Source: Balaenoptera acutorostrata
Lineage: Eukaryota > Chordata > Mammalia > Artiodactyla > Balaenopteridae
DNA: 64,000 nucleotides
NCBI RefSeq assembly: GCF_949987535.1
Contig: NC_080073.1
Span: forward strand, 93,101,344-93,165,343
Direction of reading: 5' to 3'
The notes beneath the pieces were generated by a model that made no database searches, had not been told where the DNA came from, and was given only the letters and a program-made list of their open reading frames with translations. How positions within the stretch are numbered: position 1 is the stretch's first letter; each line of letters begins with the position of its first letter. Below, piece after piece: positions 33,991 to 48,505 of the stretch. The position numbers were made by a program, and so were the translations under genes.

Positions 33991-35382
33991 CGCTGAAGCC
34001 AGAATTCCTTCTCCAGAGACACCGTGTGACTTTTCCCCTTCTAGCCTGAAACTGGGACCATTGTTCGTTCTCCTTAAACATTTTCAGGAAATGGCTGTTT
34101 TATCTGAGACAATGACACACTCTGTAGCTAATATATTCACTCAGATGAGCATCTCTGATTAACAATTACTGTCATCTAATAGAAAGTAGACTCTGTGGGA
34201 AGAAGTCAAAGAATAGGGAGGGTTCACCTGTGCCCAACAAAGGGAAAATGAAAGGATTGGGGGGCTGGCTGGGCTCTGACAGTATGACAGTGATATCCAG
34301 ATAGCAAGCCACCCCCACCCCATCATATGTATTTTTCATATTTTGAACTAATAGAATAAGTTACAAAGAAGTTCTACCCAAACCATTCTATTAAAAGAGC
34401 TCTTCTAAAAACACATTTGGGAAAACTCACAAATGAATATATAGAAGCCTGTGGATAGGAAGAGACTCAAAGAACTTGATGATGCTATTCCTTAGGCAGA
34501 GTTAAGGAATGTTCAGGAATTCCTGGTTGATTAACATTGAGTCTGTAGAGCTCATTCATTGAGCCAATATTATCAAGCACATATTACACGCCTGTTCCCA
34601 GATATGGTTTCCAGCTACCACGTCCCCAGGCTATATCACAGAAACCAGAAATGTCATCTTTGGCCTGAATAGTTCATGGACTGTCTTTGGCACGGAGCTT
34701 TTTGCTGTTCTGGTTCTAGGTGGGTAAGAAGTTGGCCTGTGACTTCAGAGTTGTAGAAATAGAGTTTTTAGGACCAAGGAGGACCTGCGAGGATGGAACA
34801 AAGTTGCTTCGGGGCTACAAGAAGCTATGCCTCCCTTAAGTAGGGCAAGGAGAAGGGTGGGTGGGAAAAGCATCTAATCTTCTCTGCTCAGAACACAGAA
34901 TATTCCTTTATGGGTGTTTCCTAACTTCTCTTTTAAGAGTAAAAAGGCAAGTGGGGTGTAAGCCTGATGAAAAGAAAATGGATGACTTGTATATTCCAAA
35001 GAATATGTTTTAAATGTCTGTTTTCTAAAGATTCTGATTACATACAGTTTTTTCAGGGCTATATCATGATAGAAAAGCAGGATATGCTATTTTTGACTAA
35101 GAATGGCGTACAAGGAAAGTTATCAGAGATGGTGAAAAACTATGTGGAAAATTATCCCAGAAGCAACATCATACCTAGCAAATTCGACCTGGAGTAAATC
35201 TAATACCACCCTTCTCTACACAATAAAATTATCTTATTAGTTAGAATTATAAAAGGAAACAGTGGCCAGAAGAGGGGCATAGGCAGGGACACTTATTTTA
35301 TTGAACTCAATATGTATATGTAATCATGCCAATAAAAAATAAAGAATAAAAAAGAAAAGAAATTGCCATTCAAAAAAGGGGG
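33991..35382. other. Unique non-coding DNA
   Basis: A weak L2-like patch may lie near 34530-34600. A 76-codon plus-strand frame at 34967-35197 has no recognisable family features. Confidence 0.4.
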
Positions 35383-35398
35383 AAAAAAAAGGGGGGGG

Positions 35399-35716
35399 AG
35401 GGCTTCCCTGGTGGCGCAGTGGTTGAGAATCTGCCTGCTAATGCAGGGGACACGGGTTCGAGCCCTGGTCTGGGAAGATCCCACATGCCACAGAGCAGCT
35501 GGGCCCGTGAGCCACAACTACTGAGCCTGCGCGTCTGGAGCCTGTGCCCCGCAACGGGAGGGGCCGCGATAGTGAAAGGCCCGCGCACCGCGATGAAGAG
35601 CGGTCCCCGCACCGCGATGAAGAGTGGCCCCCACTTGCCGTAACCAGAGAAAGCCCTCGCACGAACCGAAGACCCAACAGAGCCAAAAAAAAAATAAATA
35701 AATAATAAAAAAAAAA
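35399..35716 (+). mobile_element. CHR-type SINE, 24-bp-duplication subtype
   Basis: Flanked by AAAAAAAAGGGGGGGG (35383-35398 and 35717-35732). Carries the three subtype marks listed for the SINE at 27512. The A/G low-complexity flanks make the exact ends uncertain. Confidence 0.92.
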
Positions 35717-35732
35717 AAAAAAAAGGGGGGGG

Positions 35733-36229
35733 AAAAGATGAATCAAATACCCTTTAATGACTTTAATATATTTTTTTAGAATAAACAGGGAAAAACTTAC
35801 TGCATATTAGTCTATCTTTATATATGATTAATGAACATGAATTTACCTTATATATAATGAATAATATTACAATAACAGAATAAGCAAATTTCAATAAAAA
35901 TGAAATGTCTGAAAAAGGTACAATTTTGGTAAACTACTAAATCATATTGATGAGATACTGTATCTTTTTGTTCCTTCTTTAGTTTTAAAACAAGAATTTT
36001 TTAAAATAGATTTTAATTTTAAAATTGCTATTCAAATTCAATAAAATATGTCATGTGCAAGTTAAAAGTCACACTTACAAATAAAAATTGTACCCCTTGT
36101 GATTTGCACTGTTTCAAATTTTAAACACAAATAGAATCTCCAAATGGTCACAAAGAGTGACAGAATTGAAGTAGATTTCTTCCTCTGTGCCACCATTGTG
36201 GTTATCACTGTTGACTTCAAATCTATGAT
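35733..36229. other. AT-rich unique DNA
   Basis: Very AT-rich; nothing I can name. Confidence 0.4.
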
Positions 36230-36735
36230 TTCAGCACAGACATATGTGGCACCAGAGGGACCAGAGACTTGAACTACACCTGAGGTGAGCTCAAACAGTT
36301 CTGAACTTTTAGGAACTTACTGTCAAAGTGAATGTGTATGGATGGCTCACATAGGGAGAAGCCAGATGCCACAATGAACAGCCCTGTTGGAGAGGCCCAA
36401 CTGGTGAGGAACTGAGACCTCTGACCAACTTTTAGGAACTTACTGTCAAAGTGAATGTGTATGGATGGCTCACATAGGGAGAAGCCAGATGCCACAATGA
36501 ACAGCCCTGTTGGAGAGGCCCAACCGGTGAGGAACTGAGACCTCTGACCAACAGCCAGTGAGGAACTGAAGACCGAGCTGGAAGCAGATCTTACTCCCAA
36601 GTAAGCATTCAAATGATGCAGGCGCAGCGAAAATCTTCACTGCAACCTCATGAAAGGTGCTGAGCCAGAACCATGAACCTAAGACACTCCTGGATACTGA
36701 CCCTCAGAAACCATGCAAGATAATATTATTTTTTT
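36230..36735 (+). mobile_element. Probable MaLR/MLT1-type LTR with internal tandem duplication
   Basis: 'gaggcccaaccggtgaggaa', 'cttcactgcaacctcatgaa' and 'gaccctcagaaaccatgcaa' resemble the 3' part of MLT1-type LTRs. The identification comes from recalled motif order, so the subfamily is unsure. It contains the 123-bp duplication at 36304-36549. Confidence 0.5.
36304..36549. repeat. 123-bp tandem duplication, two copies
   Basis: Units 36304-36426 and 36427-36549 appear identical except for one base (t/c near 36400/36523). The unit is 41 codons long, so a 112-codon minus-strand frame (36274-36612) shows a 41-residue repeat. That frame is a by-product, not a gene I would call. Confidence 0.93.
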
Positions 36736-37929
36736 TAAAGTATGTAGTTCAGTGTTTAAGTAGGTCTTCTCAAAATTAACTTCCACGTAGAAACAATGTG
36801 TATTAAAGAGTAAGTAACACAAATGTGCTAAGTTCGAAGCTTACGAATGTGTTATTAAAACAACAATAAACATAGAAATTGTTTAGAACTTAGGCCAATG
36901 AAAGAGTTTTTTCAGGGAAGAGTATTTTATCACTGACATTTGTTTAGGATTGGTCTCACACGGTGATATTAAAAAGCAGACCAACTATTAGTTTCATTAC
37001 TGTTTTACAATTATACACAGAAAGCACACCCCTCATTGTGTCCCCTCATGGCAGGCCACTCCTACTTTCCCATACTTGCTGGGTCATGGTCAGGGAAAAA
37101 AAGGCATTTTAAGTCAATTCCTGAATAAGATAAGAAATGTAGACTCACTGAATAGAGAGTGAAGAATTATAGCAGGTAGAAGAACATCTATTTAAATTGT
37201 ATTGATGCCTCTCAAGAATACCAAAGGACAATATCACAAAGGAATCTATACTTAAACTACAATCTAAATAACAGATGCGGCAATTAAATAAAAAAGGTTA
37301 TACATCCAAATGGCTCAAACATAGGTGTTTTTCAAATTTAAAGATATAACTGTCAGTGTTATTTTTGACTGCCACCATAAGTGGAATAACTTATTCCCAT
37401 TTTCTTGACAAGGATACTGAAGGACAAGAGTAAACCTGGGCCTCCACAGAGGCTACAAATAAAGAGACACCCCTATGTGCAGGTTAAAAACAAGTATTAA
37501 ACCCCTTCCAGCAGTCTCACCAGGAAAACCATGACCTCTGAGCACAATTCCTCAGCTTGTACCTGAGCCCTTATTCCCAGTTGTCACATGGGCAATCTTT
37601 TCTTAATTCCAATAGACTGAACTACATGGCTATTCCTATCCCAAAGAAGAGCCAATCCACTTGTCAAGCCTCTAGAAACCTGACATCTGCTGACAGCTGC
37701 ATCACATCACGTTGTCTGTCCGCAGTGACAACTGCAGTCCTAAGTGGCATCAAGTTTGGTGTGCAGTCTTGGTGCTAAACCAAGACCGGGGGCCTGGAAC
37801 CCAAAACAAGGCTGTAAAAATGAGACACTTAGCAGACTTAGCCAGCAGTCTTGTGAACCCCAAATATTTTGAGTGGCCCTATTTTCTATACAGGCATTTG
37901 ATTTAATTAAATTCAATCCATTTCAACGC
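36736..37929. other. Unique non-coding DNA
   Basis: Nothing I can name. Confidence 0.4.
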
Positions 37930-38230
37930 AATTAATAGTTACCTCTGCACCAGGTCCTGTGCTACACAGTGTTTCAGGAGGGGGGTGGGATTAAATATAA
38001 ATAAAAGAATCCCTGTTTCAAAACGTTCACAGTCCAAAAGGGGAGAGTACAGAAACCCTGAGATAAAGGTAACAATAAATAGTGGCCCTGGTACAAAGGA
38101 AACAGAGGAAAGAGGGATCTCCATCTGGAGGATCGGAAGGTGATAGAGCTGAACTTAAAGGACAGCAGTAGTTTACAGGCAGGAGACAGGGAAATTCCCT
38201 CCGGTGTATCAGTACCAGTGAATGTCATGT
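37930..38230 (+). repeat. L2-like fragment
   Basis: 'ctctgcaccaggtcctgtgc' followed by purine-rich DNA resembling the L2 3' region. Diverged. Confidence 0.45.
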
Positions 38231-38369
38231 CAAATTATCTTATCCATGAGTACCTTTAACACTGAAAACAATATCTATCCTTCTTATTTCAACTAGACAG
38301 CCGCAAAAAAATTTGTAATGTCTGTTTTTCTCTGTACACACATGACAATATTTATGAACAAATGACCCA

Positions 38370-38530
38370 TTTACAGAACTTACTTTGTGCTAGGTGTCAC
38401 AATAGATATGTTAGCCCTACAATATCCTCTAAACGTTATATATTCTTGTCTTTACAGATGAAAATCCTTTAGAAAGACCAAGGTCACCTGGCTAGTCAAT
38501 GGCTAACGCAAATTTTGAACCAGGTTTATC
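38370..38530 (+). repeat. MIR SINE
   Basis: 'acttactttgtgctaggtgt', 'tgtctttacagatgaaaatc' and 'ccaaggtcacctggctagtc' in MIR order. Confidence 0.7.
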
Positions 38531-41500
38531 TAAGGCCAATGGTTCTGGTCTTAATCATCATTCCAAATTTCCTCTTTATAACTTCTCTACATATTTAAAC
38601 CAATCCCTTGTTTCTCTATTTAGTAAAGATCTCCAAGTTGACATAGCTATGTTCTCCTCCTGCTATGCTATGAACTAGAGCTAACAGTTTCCTTCTCACA
38701 GTTGCTTAAGCCAGAGCCCCTCCTTTCAGAATTGAACAAATCACAAAGCAAATGTAGAAGTTACACGGGGAAGTGGGAAGATGTTTGCTTTGCAGGACAT
38801 TGAGCTATCGTGGAGTTTTTGTGGCTAGGGGAGTCCCTGCTTCCAAAGCCCCAATTCTCGAAGTAGTAAAAGGAAGAGAAACTCTACAGCTGAAATGACT
38901 CAAGAAGGAACTTGAGAAAGTCCATATAAAACCAAAGACCCACTGAAATGCTAAGGTCAAAGATGGAGAATTCAACTTTGCCAGCTCTTCCTCTGAGTTG
39001 ATTAAGACTCATCCCTGGTTTCCCAGCCCTCATTCTCGCTATTATTTATAGTACATGGTGGTCCACTTAATTTCTCCCCATCAACAGAAACAGCCCCTAA
39101 ACAACTGCTAGGATCTTTGAATGTGGCACAATTTTCTTGCTTTTTAAGGAAATTATAACAAATTGTGGTTGGAGGAAAAAACTGGCCAAACATTCTTTTA
39201 AAAGTTCAGAACAGTCTAAACTATGGGTTTGGACACACAAGAAGAAGAAAGTTTTGTTTTAATCCGATTTTAAACTGAATTAGTTGAGCCTGCTACAAAA
39301 ATGAGCTATGTAATTAGAGCAGTCTACTCAGTTAATATATCTACAATAAAGGAATACAGTCAGAGTGAAGGACAGAGACCCAAAAGCTTTTTTTCTGCTT
39401 TCCCCACTAAAGTCATTATTTTCTTTTGTAACAGGAAAAGGAAACACAAATACTACACTGCATATTTAATATGCAAAAAATACCTGATATTAAATAATTT
39501 TGAAATTCTATTTCTTACAAAATATATGTTTTATCACTTCTTGTAAAATAAATGTATCCTTTTTATGCAGGAGGGGGACTTGTTCTTTAAAGGGGTACTA
39601 AATGTATTTATTTACCTTTAACATAGGTCTCACACACATAAATAAACTGATCACACTCACAATATATGTAACTGGAGGGAATTAATGCTGCCATAATAAT
39701 TTTTTTAATGTCCCGATTTTTTAAATTAATTTTTAAGCAATGACATCTTGCTTATTAAACATTTTAAAAAACCATACTTAATAGAATTACTATTCCCACT
39801 TAATTTTTAGGACTGAAAAGAATCTCAAAGTTTACTGAAAAGCAGGGAGGACATACAAAAATCAAAGTTACACAAGACAAAAGAGTCTTTTTTATTATGT
39901 CATACCAGCAGAAATGAGGCGTAACTGAGCAAGTTTTAGAAATAAGAAAGCCATGATGCTGGTGAGTTTGAACTTAAACTTAGAAAGTCTCTCCAATGCT
40001 CAACCTAAAATCAAAATAACAGGAGTATCACAGTTTCAAAATACAAAGTGAACATATATTCTTCAAGTGTTTTTTTTTAATGTTTTTCATTGAAATTGAA
40101 ACATAAAAAGCAAAGTCAAACACAAAAAGTACAGTGAGTATAACTTTAGGGAACAAATAACTAACTTGTTTAACAAGGAACCAGTTTTCAGAGTTGGTGA
40201 AGGGAAGCCAGATCAAGTGATGCAGATTTAATCACTTCAAGGAAGGTGATTCAAGTGAAAAGATTCCATTGGTATCTTAAATATTAAAATGCGACATGAT
40301 GAACACAGCTCCTTTAAAGTCTTGACAATAAATATTAACTTATTCCTCATACAATTTACGTGTAAGACCAGGGTTTTATAACGCCAGCAGCAAAGCTGCT
40401 GTTCCAATAATAAGCAGGCAATATTGTTCCCATGGACTTAAAAGGACAAGAAAGAGCGTAAGAAGGGAATTTTCAAGCACATGTAAAATGTGGTCAGGAA
40501 CTGGAAGACTGGACATGAAAAAACTGAAAGGAGTGCAGGTCATTCACTTTACCAGTAAGTGATATAAAAATAATCAACTCATTCAATGAAAACAGAATGT
40601 AGAATTAGGTCAGCAACACAGACCCAGAAACCTCCTTCCTGTCTCCCCACCCCATGCATACTACAGCCAAGTCTGGCTGCCTTTCCACCAACCCATCCAA
40701 TGGGAAAAAGTCAAGAGAGAACAGCAGTGAGGTGGAAGGACGTCCCTCCTGCTTCGAGAGTGGCAGCGAGCGTGGAAACCTACGTGGAAGGCTCTTCAGA
40801 GTCACGGCCAGGGGAGCTCAGAGCTGGAAGTGAACATGTGAGGACAGATTAGCAGAACAGAAACTGTCTCCACAAAGAGCTTCTCTTTTGCACTGCTTGA
40901 CCCAGAGTCAGCCTTGGAAACTTCTTCCATGTCTCTATCACCAGAGAATCTGCAAAGGAGGGAGGAAGGAGGCTGCAAAATCCAGCTCTCCCCACACCCT
41001 TGCAAGACTCCAGGGGGGCTAGCCACCTTAGATGCTTTAAGTGACAGCTGCTGGGTGGGCAAGGGCAGTGTCCCGTCTGGTGTTGGTGAAGACACACCAG
41101 GGCAGGGCTGGCTCCTCCGGCCCCCTCCTCACAATCCCAGCTTCCTCTTCTCTCCTTCCATCTCCCCACACACCTGGGGCTTTGGTGGTGTCTGAATAAG
41201 GCTGCCGTACCTGTGCTCCAAAACAAAAGCCTTACCCTACCCTCCACTCCAACTCCATCATTCTTATTTGCTTACTTCTGCTGAGGGTGCTGGAGAATGA
41301 TCTGGTGACACAAATTCACATTCAAGAGTGAATAAGTAAAAGGTCTTTTCCCTACCTCAACACCACCGCCCCCCCGACTCTCTCACTGTGAAATCAAGCC
41401 AATCTCCTAGTTCCTGTATTTTAGAGAGAAGGAATTGGGGGATAGGTTGGGGTGAGGGGTGATGAATCACACCACTCACTGGCCGTGGGACGTGGCAAGG

Positions 41501-41644
41501 AACAGCCAAGCGACAACTTGGAACTTCTTCAAGGGCAGGAGGACGGCACCCCTGTTCTGCTTTCTCCTCCGGCCACCAGAAGAGGACAAGCCCAGACCCC
41601 CTCATGCCATCTCCTCTCCCGTCTTCCAATTTTAACACAGAAAT
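38531..41644. other. Unique non-coding DNA
   Basis: AT-rich to about 40580, then more GC/CT-rich to 41640. Open frames in the GC-rich part (40586-41683) overlap on both strands and show no domain, splice pattern or CpG island that I can support. Confidence 0.4.
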
Positions 41645-41990
41645 AAAGTTCTGACACAGGCTACATGGATGAGCCTTCAGCACATTATGCTAAATGAAAG
41701 AAGCCAGACACAAAGGCACAAATATCGTATAATTCCACTGATATGAGGAACCTGAAATAGGCAAATTCACAGAGACTGAAAGTAGAATAGAGGTGACCAG
41801 GGGCTGGCAGCGGGGAGAGGGGAATGGGGAGTTTCTATTTGGGAAAATGAAAAAGTTTTAGAAATAGGGAGCGGTGATGGTTACACACCGTGGGGAATGT
41901 ACTTAATGCCACTGAATTGTACATGTAAAAACAGTCGATTTTATGTTATGCATATTTAACCACACTTTTTAAATTATAAAACAGAAAAAA
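41645..41990 (+). repeat. Old L1 3' end (L1MA/MB-like)
   Basis: 'gctaaatgaaagaagccaga', 'gaggtgaccaggggctggca' and 'ccactgaattgtacatgtaa' are characteristic of mid-age L1M 3' UTRs. Confidence 0.75.
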
Positions 41991-42599
41991 TTTTGCAAAG
42001 GGAGACAACCTCACACATACCTCCCCCACTCCCACCTCACCCACTGCTCACTGAAGCCAGTTTTAGTTCTGAAGCTCAGTGTCTGTCCATCTGCTCTGGT
42101 TCCACGAGGGGTGGACACATCTGTCCACCCAACGAGGCCTGGCTCCTGGGGCAGCCCGTGGAGGGTCACAGAGGGACTCGACTTTCTCCTGAGTCAGGTC
42201 AGAGCTGCCAAGGGAGTTCAAGCAGCGTCTCCTCGAATTTTGCCTGTTCTTTCCAGAAGTGGACCCCATTCTTGCTCCCATGCTCCCTTTATTCCATCCC
42301 TGAGCCAAACTCCCAAGGGTTGATTTAGTGGGTAGCCTTGAATCTGAATCCACTATTTTCAGGCAAGCCTTGACGTGATGCAGGCAAATCCTTTCCCAAC
42401 CCTGATGGACTCCACTAGACCCTTGGGAGCTGGGGTGAGATTCACTGAATAAAATACGGGGGAAAAAAAAAATATGAAGTGGTATTTTCCCTCTTCCTTT
42501 CTTTACCATGTGTTTCATATCTTCGTGTCTTCATTCATTAGACTTTAATCACTAATTATTATGCCATGCAACTGTGTTTAACTTAATAGTTTAGAGCAC
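41991..42599. other. Unique non-coding DNA
   Basis: CT-rich; no supportable feature. Confidence 0.4.
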
Positions 42600-42790
42600 A
42601 TGTCTGAAGACAAACTTCCAGGCACTAGTGTGTGACCCTGGGCAGTCCCCCCCAACTCCCAGTGCACCTCAGTTTCCTCATCCATAAAGTGGGGATAACA
42701 GTCATGCCCATCTCATGGGGTTGTGATAAAATTTGAATGTGCTACACACAAAAGGTTTAGGAAAAATACCTAGCACATATTAGCATTCAG
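42600..42790 (+). repeat. MIR SINE
   Basis: 'gtgtgaccctgggcagtccc', 'ctcagtttcctcatccataa' and 'atacctagcacatattagca' in MIR order. Confidence 0.8.
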
Positions 42791-45079
42791 AGTAAGTTGC
42801 TGTTCTCGTTTTATCTGAATCAGTTTATCACCCTCAATTTCCCTTGCTCGTTGCCAACATGGGACATTTTTTATTCCCAGTGTTTGACACTTTTGTCCTA
42901 CAAACGTAGAGGAGTGGGGTGCAAGAAGATGACTTTACATTTTATAATTTTCTCTACAGTTTTTTCATCACTTGTACTATAGTGGTCAAAATACCAGCCA
43001 GCCATCTGGCACATGCTAATCCAACCAACGTTCTCCACCTCACTAGAATTCTCAAGAAAGATTTTTTTTTTTAAACTGTAGGATACAAAACTGTAAGCAG
43101 AGGTGAATAGAGCTGAGGGAGGTGGAGAGTTCCATGGCCATATTTGAATCTCTGATCCAGTAATTCCTCCCCTACCCCCTCAGACTTCCCAATTATGTGA
43201 GCCCACAAATTCCTTTTGCATCTGCTAGTTTGAGTGGAGTTTCAGTCACTTGCAACTAAGAGAGTCTTGACTGATAAGCTCAAAAACGATCTTGATAAAA
43301 ATGACAGTAGAAATATTGTTATCCATTTGATTTGTCTCTTGCCCCAGTGTTATTTTTAAGAAATTTTTAAGGACAAGTAATAAAATGAGTTTTTGGATAA
43401 ATGCCTGAGGAAATGGTTGCACTCCTTAAGCAAATGAAGGTTCTCTAAGGAATAGAAAAAATGGGTTTAGAAAGCACCATCTTGAACTCAAGCCAGCATG
43501 CCCATCAAAGACTTTATGATGTGTTGAAAGAACTGAGAGCTCCACCTCTTGAAGGCACTTCTGCCATCCCCCAACTCACATCCTCCCCTGGACCACACTG
43601 CACAAGGGACTGGGGTTCATGGTCCCTCCAGTCACACCTTGGAAAGCCTGCTGTCCACCTGGAACCCATGTCTTTCCTTGAAAGACACGGGGCATTAGCA
43701 TATTAGTGAGGTCATCTCCCCATAGCCTGAACCCCTGGAGCTCACATGGCTCTCCTCTTAGCATTTGTGATTTTATCAGGGTTTATTTCTATGTTTGTTT
43801 CACCAACTGGTCCTTAAAATGCTTGAAGGAAGACACTTCCACATTCATTTCACCAACCACACACCTGGCAACAAACTAAGTACTCAGTACAGGGTTCATG
43901 AACGGATGGGCGGCATCTTCCTGACACTGACCTCTGCAGCCTTCTGGGGTGGTCTACTTGCCCACCTGCCCCAGTTCCCAGGTGTGAGACCCATCCCAAC
44001 TCCTGCCTTCCCTCCTCTCTGGTTCAGCCTCGGTGTCCTTCCCTCCGCTACTCTGCCTCTGCTCCCAAAGCTCAGTTCAGATGTTATGAGTCATGAAGAA
44101 ATTGCCAAGAGATGGAAGTTTCCTTTGGGATCTCCTTCATTTTGATTTCACCACCACAGATGGTGAAACTACGAAGTGTGAAGAAACTTTCAAGATCTAA
44201 AACAAGTTATCATGCGGGAGTTACTAATTGTCAGTGACTGTCTACTTGAAGCATGAGCGCACAGAGACACCTGCAGACACAAGGCACGCAAACACAAGCA
44301 CACAGATGCACACACAGACACAGACCCACAGAGAGACATGCAGAAGACTACTGAAAATGCTACCAATTGAGAAATGTGTTAAAAGTCACTTTTTTATCTC
44401 TATATAAGACAGGAGTTTTACAACTCCACCGACCAAGTTATTTTTCTTCCAATAGAGATGAATGTCGCTAACATTTCATTTTTCCATGTAAAGGGTACAC
44501 CATTCAGCTTGTTTATTTTAGAAGTAGAACTCAGTCAGGAATGTCTGAGAATTCTTCGGAAGTTAAAAAAACAATGTAGCAACAATATTCAGATCCCTAA
44601 ACAGTCTGGCCTCAATTATCTGAGGGCAGAGGGGGCTTACATCTACCTGGCAAAGGGTCATCTCTGGTGTTTTCATAGCATCAGAAATAGACAAATTAGA
44701 CTTAAATGAAAATCTCAAGTGATTTTTGGCCTCTCACTGTTTATCTAGCCTGAATTCTAGCAGCAAAGTCAATGAATATAAGCATTTGACCATCATTTTT
44801 ACTTCAAGGGAAGTTTGAGGTTGGGGAGCAGTGCTTGTATGAGTATTTTCTACCAGGTGACAAAGAGCTATCTGTTTCTAATGTTAAAATAAGCCATTAT
44901 AAAGAACTTGATCAGGGCCCCAAAACAGGGAGCCACTACCTCCCCACATTCTCCTGAATCAAGTTTTCACAGTGTCATAGACTTTATGATTTGAACTGAA
45001 GGTAACTTCTAGACAGGGCACCTATACGCGAATGTAAATTTAAGACTAATCGACGTTAGGTGTAAAAGTCAGGATAAGA
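42791..45079. other. Mostly unique DNA with a possible LTR fragment
   Basis: 43080-43282 ends with 'agtttcagtcacttgcaact' and 'agagtcttgactgata', which resembles a MaLR-like LTR end (low certainty). A CA-rich stretch lies at 44255-44340. Nothing coding is supported. Confidence 0.4.
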
Positions 45080-45215
45080 GAATTTTAGACTTGAAAAAGA
45101 CTGAGTCACTTAGGTCGACCCCACCACTTTACTAAGAAACAGGCCCAGAAAGAGCCTAAGATCTCCCAAAGTCACAGAGACAGGGACAGAACCAGGGGTT
45201 CCAAGACCAGACGAA
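45080..45215 (+). repeat. MIR-type SINE fragment
   Basis: 'agaaacaggcccagaaagag' and 'cccaaagtcacagagacagg' match the MIR 3' half. Confidence 0.6.
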
Positions 45216-45550
45216 TAGTCAAACAATGTTTTTCCCCACTGTTTGTACTGCTGTCCTGAAGACTGGAGTCCTTGCCTAATAATCCACCCATACTTAACAC
45301 ATATCATAAGAATAATGGGTGCCACACGTATGTAAAACAGTATCATCAGGGTTATCTCTAGAGAAGGACAATGTTATAGTTGTTTTAATTGGCTGTACAG
45401 CCCTCCCTTGCCCTGCCCCTCCTTCAAGAAAAAACAAAACCCCAACTAATGAGGACAGATTGCAGCCTAATCTTTATCTAACCTTAAGGCACTCCTGAAG
45501 ATTTAAGAAAAAAAAGACATTCTGAAATAAAACAGAAATAGGATTATCAT

Positions 45551-45589
45551 TGTAAATCAACTATACTTCAATTAACAAATAATAAAATA
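45551..45589 (+). mobile_element. 39-bp ultra-short L1 insertion
   Basis: A perfect 15-bp duplication AAATAGGATTATCAT (45536-45550 and 45590-45604) encloses 39 bases: the last about 22 nt of an L1 (tgtaaatcaactatacttca) plus an A-rich tail. An extreme case of 5' truncation. Confidence 0.88.
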
Positions 45590-45715
45590 AAATAGGATTA
45601 TCATAACCTCCAGCATGGGGACACACACACTCCAAAACATTTGTGTTGAATTTGATCATGTTCTTGGAATAGTAAAATCAACTTATATGGACTTACCTAA
45701 ATTTTTATAAACCAT

Positions 45716-45915
45716 NNNNNNNNNNNNNNNNNNNNNNNNNNNNNNNNNNNNNNNNNNNNNNNNNNNNNNNNNNNNNNNNNNNNNNNNNNNNNNNNNNNNN
45801 NNNNNNNNNNNNNNNNNNNNNNNNNNNNNNNNNNNNNNNNNNNNNNNNNNNNNNNNNNNNNNNNNNNNNNNNNNNNNNNNNNNNNNNNNNNNNNNNNNNN
45901 NNNNNNNNNNNNNNN
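45716..45915. other. Assembly gap (200 N)
   Basis: Exactly 200 undetermined bases, probably a placeholder length. The flanks are AT-rich and not obviously repetitive. Confidence 0.99.
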
Positions 45916-46756
45916 CTTCGAAATTGACTTTGCCAATTTTTTATTTCAAGTTTTTGTGTTCATGCACAAAAAGTAAAGCAAAAGCTACAATGTGTTGGTA
46001 GTGAAAGCAGAAGAATTTCATAAACAATTCAGTTTTGCTAATTTTATCTCAGTGTCATCAAGGCTTCACTTAGATCAACTAATTCCAATAAGGGTTTAAT
46101 TTTTTTTAACCACTTCATGGAATCAAAGCTTTTGGAAATTTAGTCTGTTTAAGATGAAACATCTGAAGTTACTGGGAATCGTCCTGCAGATTTAGTTTAA
46201 AAGTTCAACATTAAAAGTAAAAGTATTTGGTTTTGAATCAAAACATATTATATTTTGATAATATAATTTTGGTGGACCATGGTGTCCGTGGTAAAAACAA
46301 TATTTTACTAAACTTTAAGTTAGATATCTTAATTAAGATATGGAACAGAAAAATAATTGGAATTGGTTAGAGTGTATATATGAGTAATAATTTCATCCAA
46401 AGAAGTTGCATTATTTTACTAACTGAAATGGAAGCTCTAACTCATCAAATTTTACAAATTTTGAATATGTCAAGTAATTAAATTACAAAACTGCGATGAA
46501 GCTGATGTGGAATTAAAAACACACACACACGCACATCAGCATGGCAGTACCAGACTTTTCTCTTTGCTGCCCATCATCAGTTGAAACTACTTAATAAATT
46601 AATCTGTGTCCTGCCTAAGATACTGAACATTTTTGTAAACGAGTCCTCTAGAGTTGGGGTGCATTTTGTTCAATATCAGTTAGAAATTTTAATTAAGAAT
46701 TCAAGGAGCACCAAAAACCTTCAGATTTTTAAGCTTTTGGAGAATTACAATTATTG
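45916..46756. other. AT-rich unique DNA
   Basis: Contains a short (AC)n run at 46519-46532; nothing else that I can name. Confidence 0.4.
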
Positions 46757-47955
<1,199 letters not shown>

Positions 47956-48344
47956 AACAAAAGAATATGTCCATATTAGAAAAAAAAGTCTTCTTCAAAA
48001 AATGCCAGTGATGTGGTATTAGAGTCAGCTATGACTAAAACACTGATTAAGTATGTGAATATGTATCAAAAATCATCACTCCACTTACTTTTATTGTTCG
48101 AATAAAACAAAGTTTTTTAAATTTTGCTTTAATGTACATGGCTATTTATTTTTATTTTTTGGAAAGAATTTCATTTTCAAACGTTTTTAAATAGAACTAT
48201 TCTGTGGGCCTATCCATATAATAAAACTAATTTTGCAGTCAATATATAATTATTAAAATGTATTTATATATATTATATAATATGTCTCATCTTAGTACCC
48301 TTTTTCATTTTTGAAAGTGTTCTGGTTTGGACAATAAACCACCC
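47956..48344. other. AT-rich unique DNA
   Basis: Includes a TA-rich, partly palindromic stretch near 48240-48285; otherwise nothing. Confidence 0.4.
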
Positions 48345-48505
48345 TAATAGCAGCTACCATTTTCCAAGAGCTTACTATTTATCAGGCACTGTGCCTGAAT
48401 CACTTTATCAATCTAATCTTTACAAACACCTCGAAGGGTTGGAATTATCTTTATTTTACTGGGGACAGTTAAGTGGCAGAGTCAGGATCTGCACCCAGGC
48501 TGTCC
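48345..48505 (+). repeat. MIR SINE
   Basis: 'gagcttactatttatcaggc' and 'aagtggcagagtcaggatct' in MIR order. Confidence 0.75.

Noticed and set aside
40586..41683. Possible exons in the GC-richer stretch
   Set aside because: Frames overlap on both strands, have no recognisable domain, and no consistent splice signals or CpG island.
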